Shown here one piece after another: positions 31,493-32,205 of a stretch of DNA of 32,205 bases. The notes beneath the pieces were generated by a model. That model had not been told where the DNA came from. It saw only the letters and a program-made list of their open reading frames with translations, and did not search any database. Source of the DNA: a virus; IMG/VR virus record IMGVR_UViG_3300043398_000372, positions 1-32,205 of that record; one strand, written 5' to 3'. Position 1 is the stretch's first letter. Each line of letters starts with the position of its first letter. The translations under genes and the position numbers were made by a program.

Positions 31493-31665
31493 GTATAGGG
31501 GCCCGCCTTTTGGAATTTAGAATTTTTAATATGGCCCGGTCCGGGGCCCTGTGTTAAGGCCGCCAGGGGCCCGGTCTTGCTCAAGACACAGGTGTGCTTA
31601 CAGCTGTGGCCCTCGGGGTATCCGTCTCTGTTTCTTTCGGGGTACCTGAAGGCCTTCGGGAGGAA

Positions 31666-31691
31666 CCCTCCGGCCTGCTCTCCCTCCGGCC
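31666..31691. repeat. 10-bp direct repeat CCCTCCGGCC
   Basis: CCCTCCGGCC occurs at 31666-31675 and 31682-31691, just after a 10-bp palindrome GAAGGCCTTC in the same non-coding tract. Confidence 0.75.
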
Positions 31692-31732
31692 AGACGGCCT
31701 CCGGGGAGCTGGGAGGTTAAATCAGGGTTCCT

Positions 31733-31785
31733 CAGAGCTCTGTCTGGGCCTTCTCTGTTTCTTCTCCCAGAGCTCTGATCTCAGA
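31733..31785. repeat. Paired 10-bp palindromes plus operator-like copy 2
   Basis: The perfect palindrome CAGAGCTCTG occurs at 31733-31742 and 31768-31777. The second copy runs directly into TCTGATCTCAGA at 31774-31785, the second copy of the inverted repeat found at 31481-31492. This arrangement resembles a multi-site operator. Confidence 0.7.
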
Positions 31786-31990
31786 ATACCGCGTTGTAAG
31801 TTATTGAGTCAAGTAAATTCGTTATACCCATTTAACGGTGCGAAATTTTTCAGCTTTTGGGCCCTAAGTTTGTCGGAGCGGTGCGTCATACCACTACCTC
31901 ACGAACTGAAGAATAGCCATGTTTGGTAATGCAGCTTACACTTTCACGCCTAGCGCGTATGGGCCGGGTGATGTCGGATTAAGAGCCGCG

Positions 31991-32125
31991 GGCGGGAAGC
32001 GGGGAAGCAGGAGGCAGGGAGCGGGGAGCAGGGAGCGGGGGAGCGGGGGAGCGGGAAGCGGGGAGCAGGCGGGCGGAAATTGGGCCGGGGCGAGGGGGCC
32101 GGGCGATTTTCTCTGTGGAAAAGGA
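31991..32125. repeat. G-rich low-complexity tract
   Basis: Degenerate repeats of GGGAGCG, GGGAGCA and GGGAAGC dominate, strongly purine-biased on the + strand and with several runs of four or more G. They have G-quadruplex potential. It could be a real terminal structure or an assembly by-product near the contig end. Confidence 0.6.
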
Positions 32126-32191
32126 GAGGCGCCAGGAGGAAGGAGGAAGGAGGAGGGGGAGGGCCAGGGGAGGCAGGGGAGCCAGGGAGCC

Positions 32192-32205
32192 GGGGGGGGG
32201 GGGGG
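32192..32205. other. Terminal poly-G run
   Basis: The window ends in 14 consecutive G bases. Such an ending is typical of no-signal bases from two-colour sequencing chemistry and is therefore a likely artefact, not genome. Confidence 0.6.

Larger units (their letters stand above)
30949..32205. other. Non-coding right end, repeat- and palindrome-rich
   Basis: About 1.25 kb without a convincing gene. The open frames here (for example 31199-31498 and 31594-31929, + strand) have no ribosome-binding site, no domain and repetitive composition. The stretch holds six GGGCCC hexamers between 31354 and 31864, several hairpins (for example GGAGG-GGGT-CCTCC near 31459-31472), repeated palindromes, an AT-rich patch near 31507-31532 and a G-rich low-complexity end. 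It lies upstream of the late operon, so it probably carries its promoter region and perhaps packaging or replication signals, but I see no sigma70 promoter with a good -35/-10 pair. Confidence 0.7.

Noticed and set aside
31594-31929. 111-residue + strand open frame in the right-end region
   Set aside because: Repetitive composition from direct repeats, no ribosome-binding site, no recognisable domain.
1-32205. CRISPR array, insertion sequence or integrase
   Set aside because: No regularly spaced direct repeats, no transposase or recombinase motif (DDE, R-H-R-Y or serine recombinase) was seen in any plausible gene.

Overview
The window is a GC-rich piece of a tailed double-stranded DNA phage genome. 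It carries a complete head-to-tail morphogenesis block and has no tape-measure protein, sheath or major tail-tube gene, so a short-tailed (podovirus-type) particle is the best reading. A two-component spanin pair (inner-membrane Rz-like, outer-membrane lipoprotein Rz1-like) points to a Gram-negative host. I see no integrase, RNA polymerase or helicase here; these may lie outside the window. The dense, overlapping gene layout is phage-like, and the host cannot be named from sequence alone.

Layout. Positions 1-3738 (+ strand) hold a replication/nucleotide-metabolism arm: a small unknown gene, a family A DNA polymerase, a MazG-like pyrophosphohydrolase, an unknown gene, an NlpC/P60-like cell-wall hydrolase and two small genes. 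A hairpin terminator at 3761-3790 separates this arm from everything to its right, which runs in the opposite direction (- strand) and converges on it. Read in transcription order from 30948 down to 3828, the late arm contains: putative small terminase, a GNAT-type acetyltransferase, large terminase, an 88-residue unknown, portal, scaffold, major capsid protein, a capsid-associated protein, head-tail adaptor, two fibre/knob proteins, a large tail hub or nozzle candidate, a cluster of internal/ejection protein candidates with a small membrane protein between them, several fibre proteins, a beta-helix tail spike, and a lysis and accessory cassette (membrane protein, overlapping spanins, trypsin-like protease, PD-(D/E)XK nuclease, holin-like protein). 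The last 1.2 kb (30949-32205) has no convincing gene and is full of short palindromes, direct repeats and G-rich low complexity.

The most striking object is the DNA polymerase. All family A polymerase-domain motifs are recognisable, but the motif C beta-hairpin (QVHDELVL, catalytic D233) lies directly before motif A (DFNALEIR, catalytic D247). It is missing from its normal place near the C terminus, after motif B. The motif order is therefore C-A-B instead of A-B-C. This is the same kind of palm permutation known from some RNA-virus RNA-dependent RNA polymerases (permutotetraviruses, birnaviruses), here in a DNA polymerase of the Pol I/T7 family. The flanking sequences at both the donor and recipient sites still align with the family, so this looks like a clean in-frame transplantation of one structural element.

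Other points of interest are a secreted-type trypsin-like protease and a Vsr/DUF559-like nuclease embedded in the lysis cassette, a mobile domain shared by three virion proteins, an acetyltransferase gene lying in frame with the large terminase across a single amber codon, and a repeat-rich right end.
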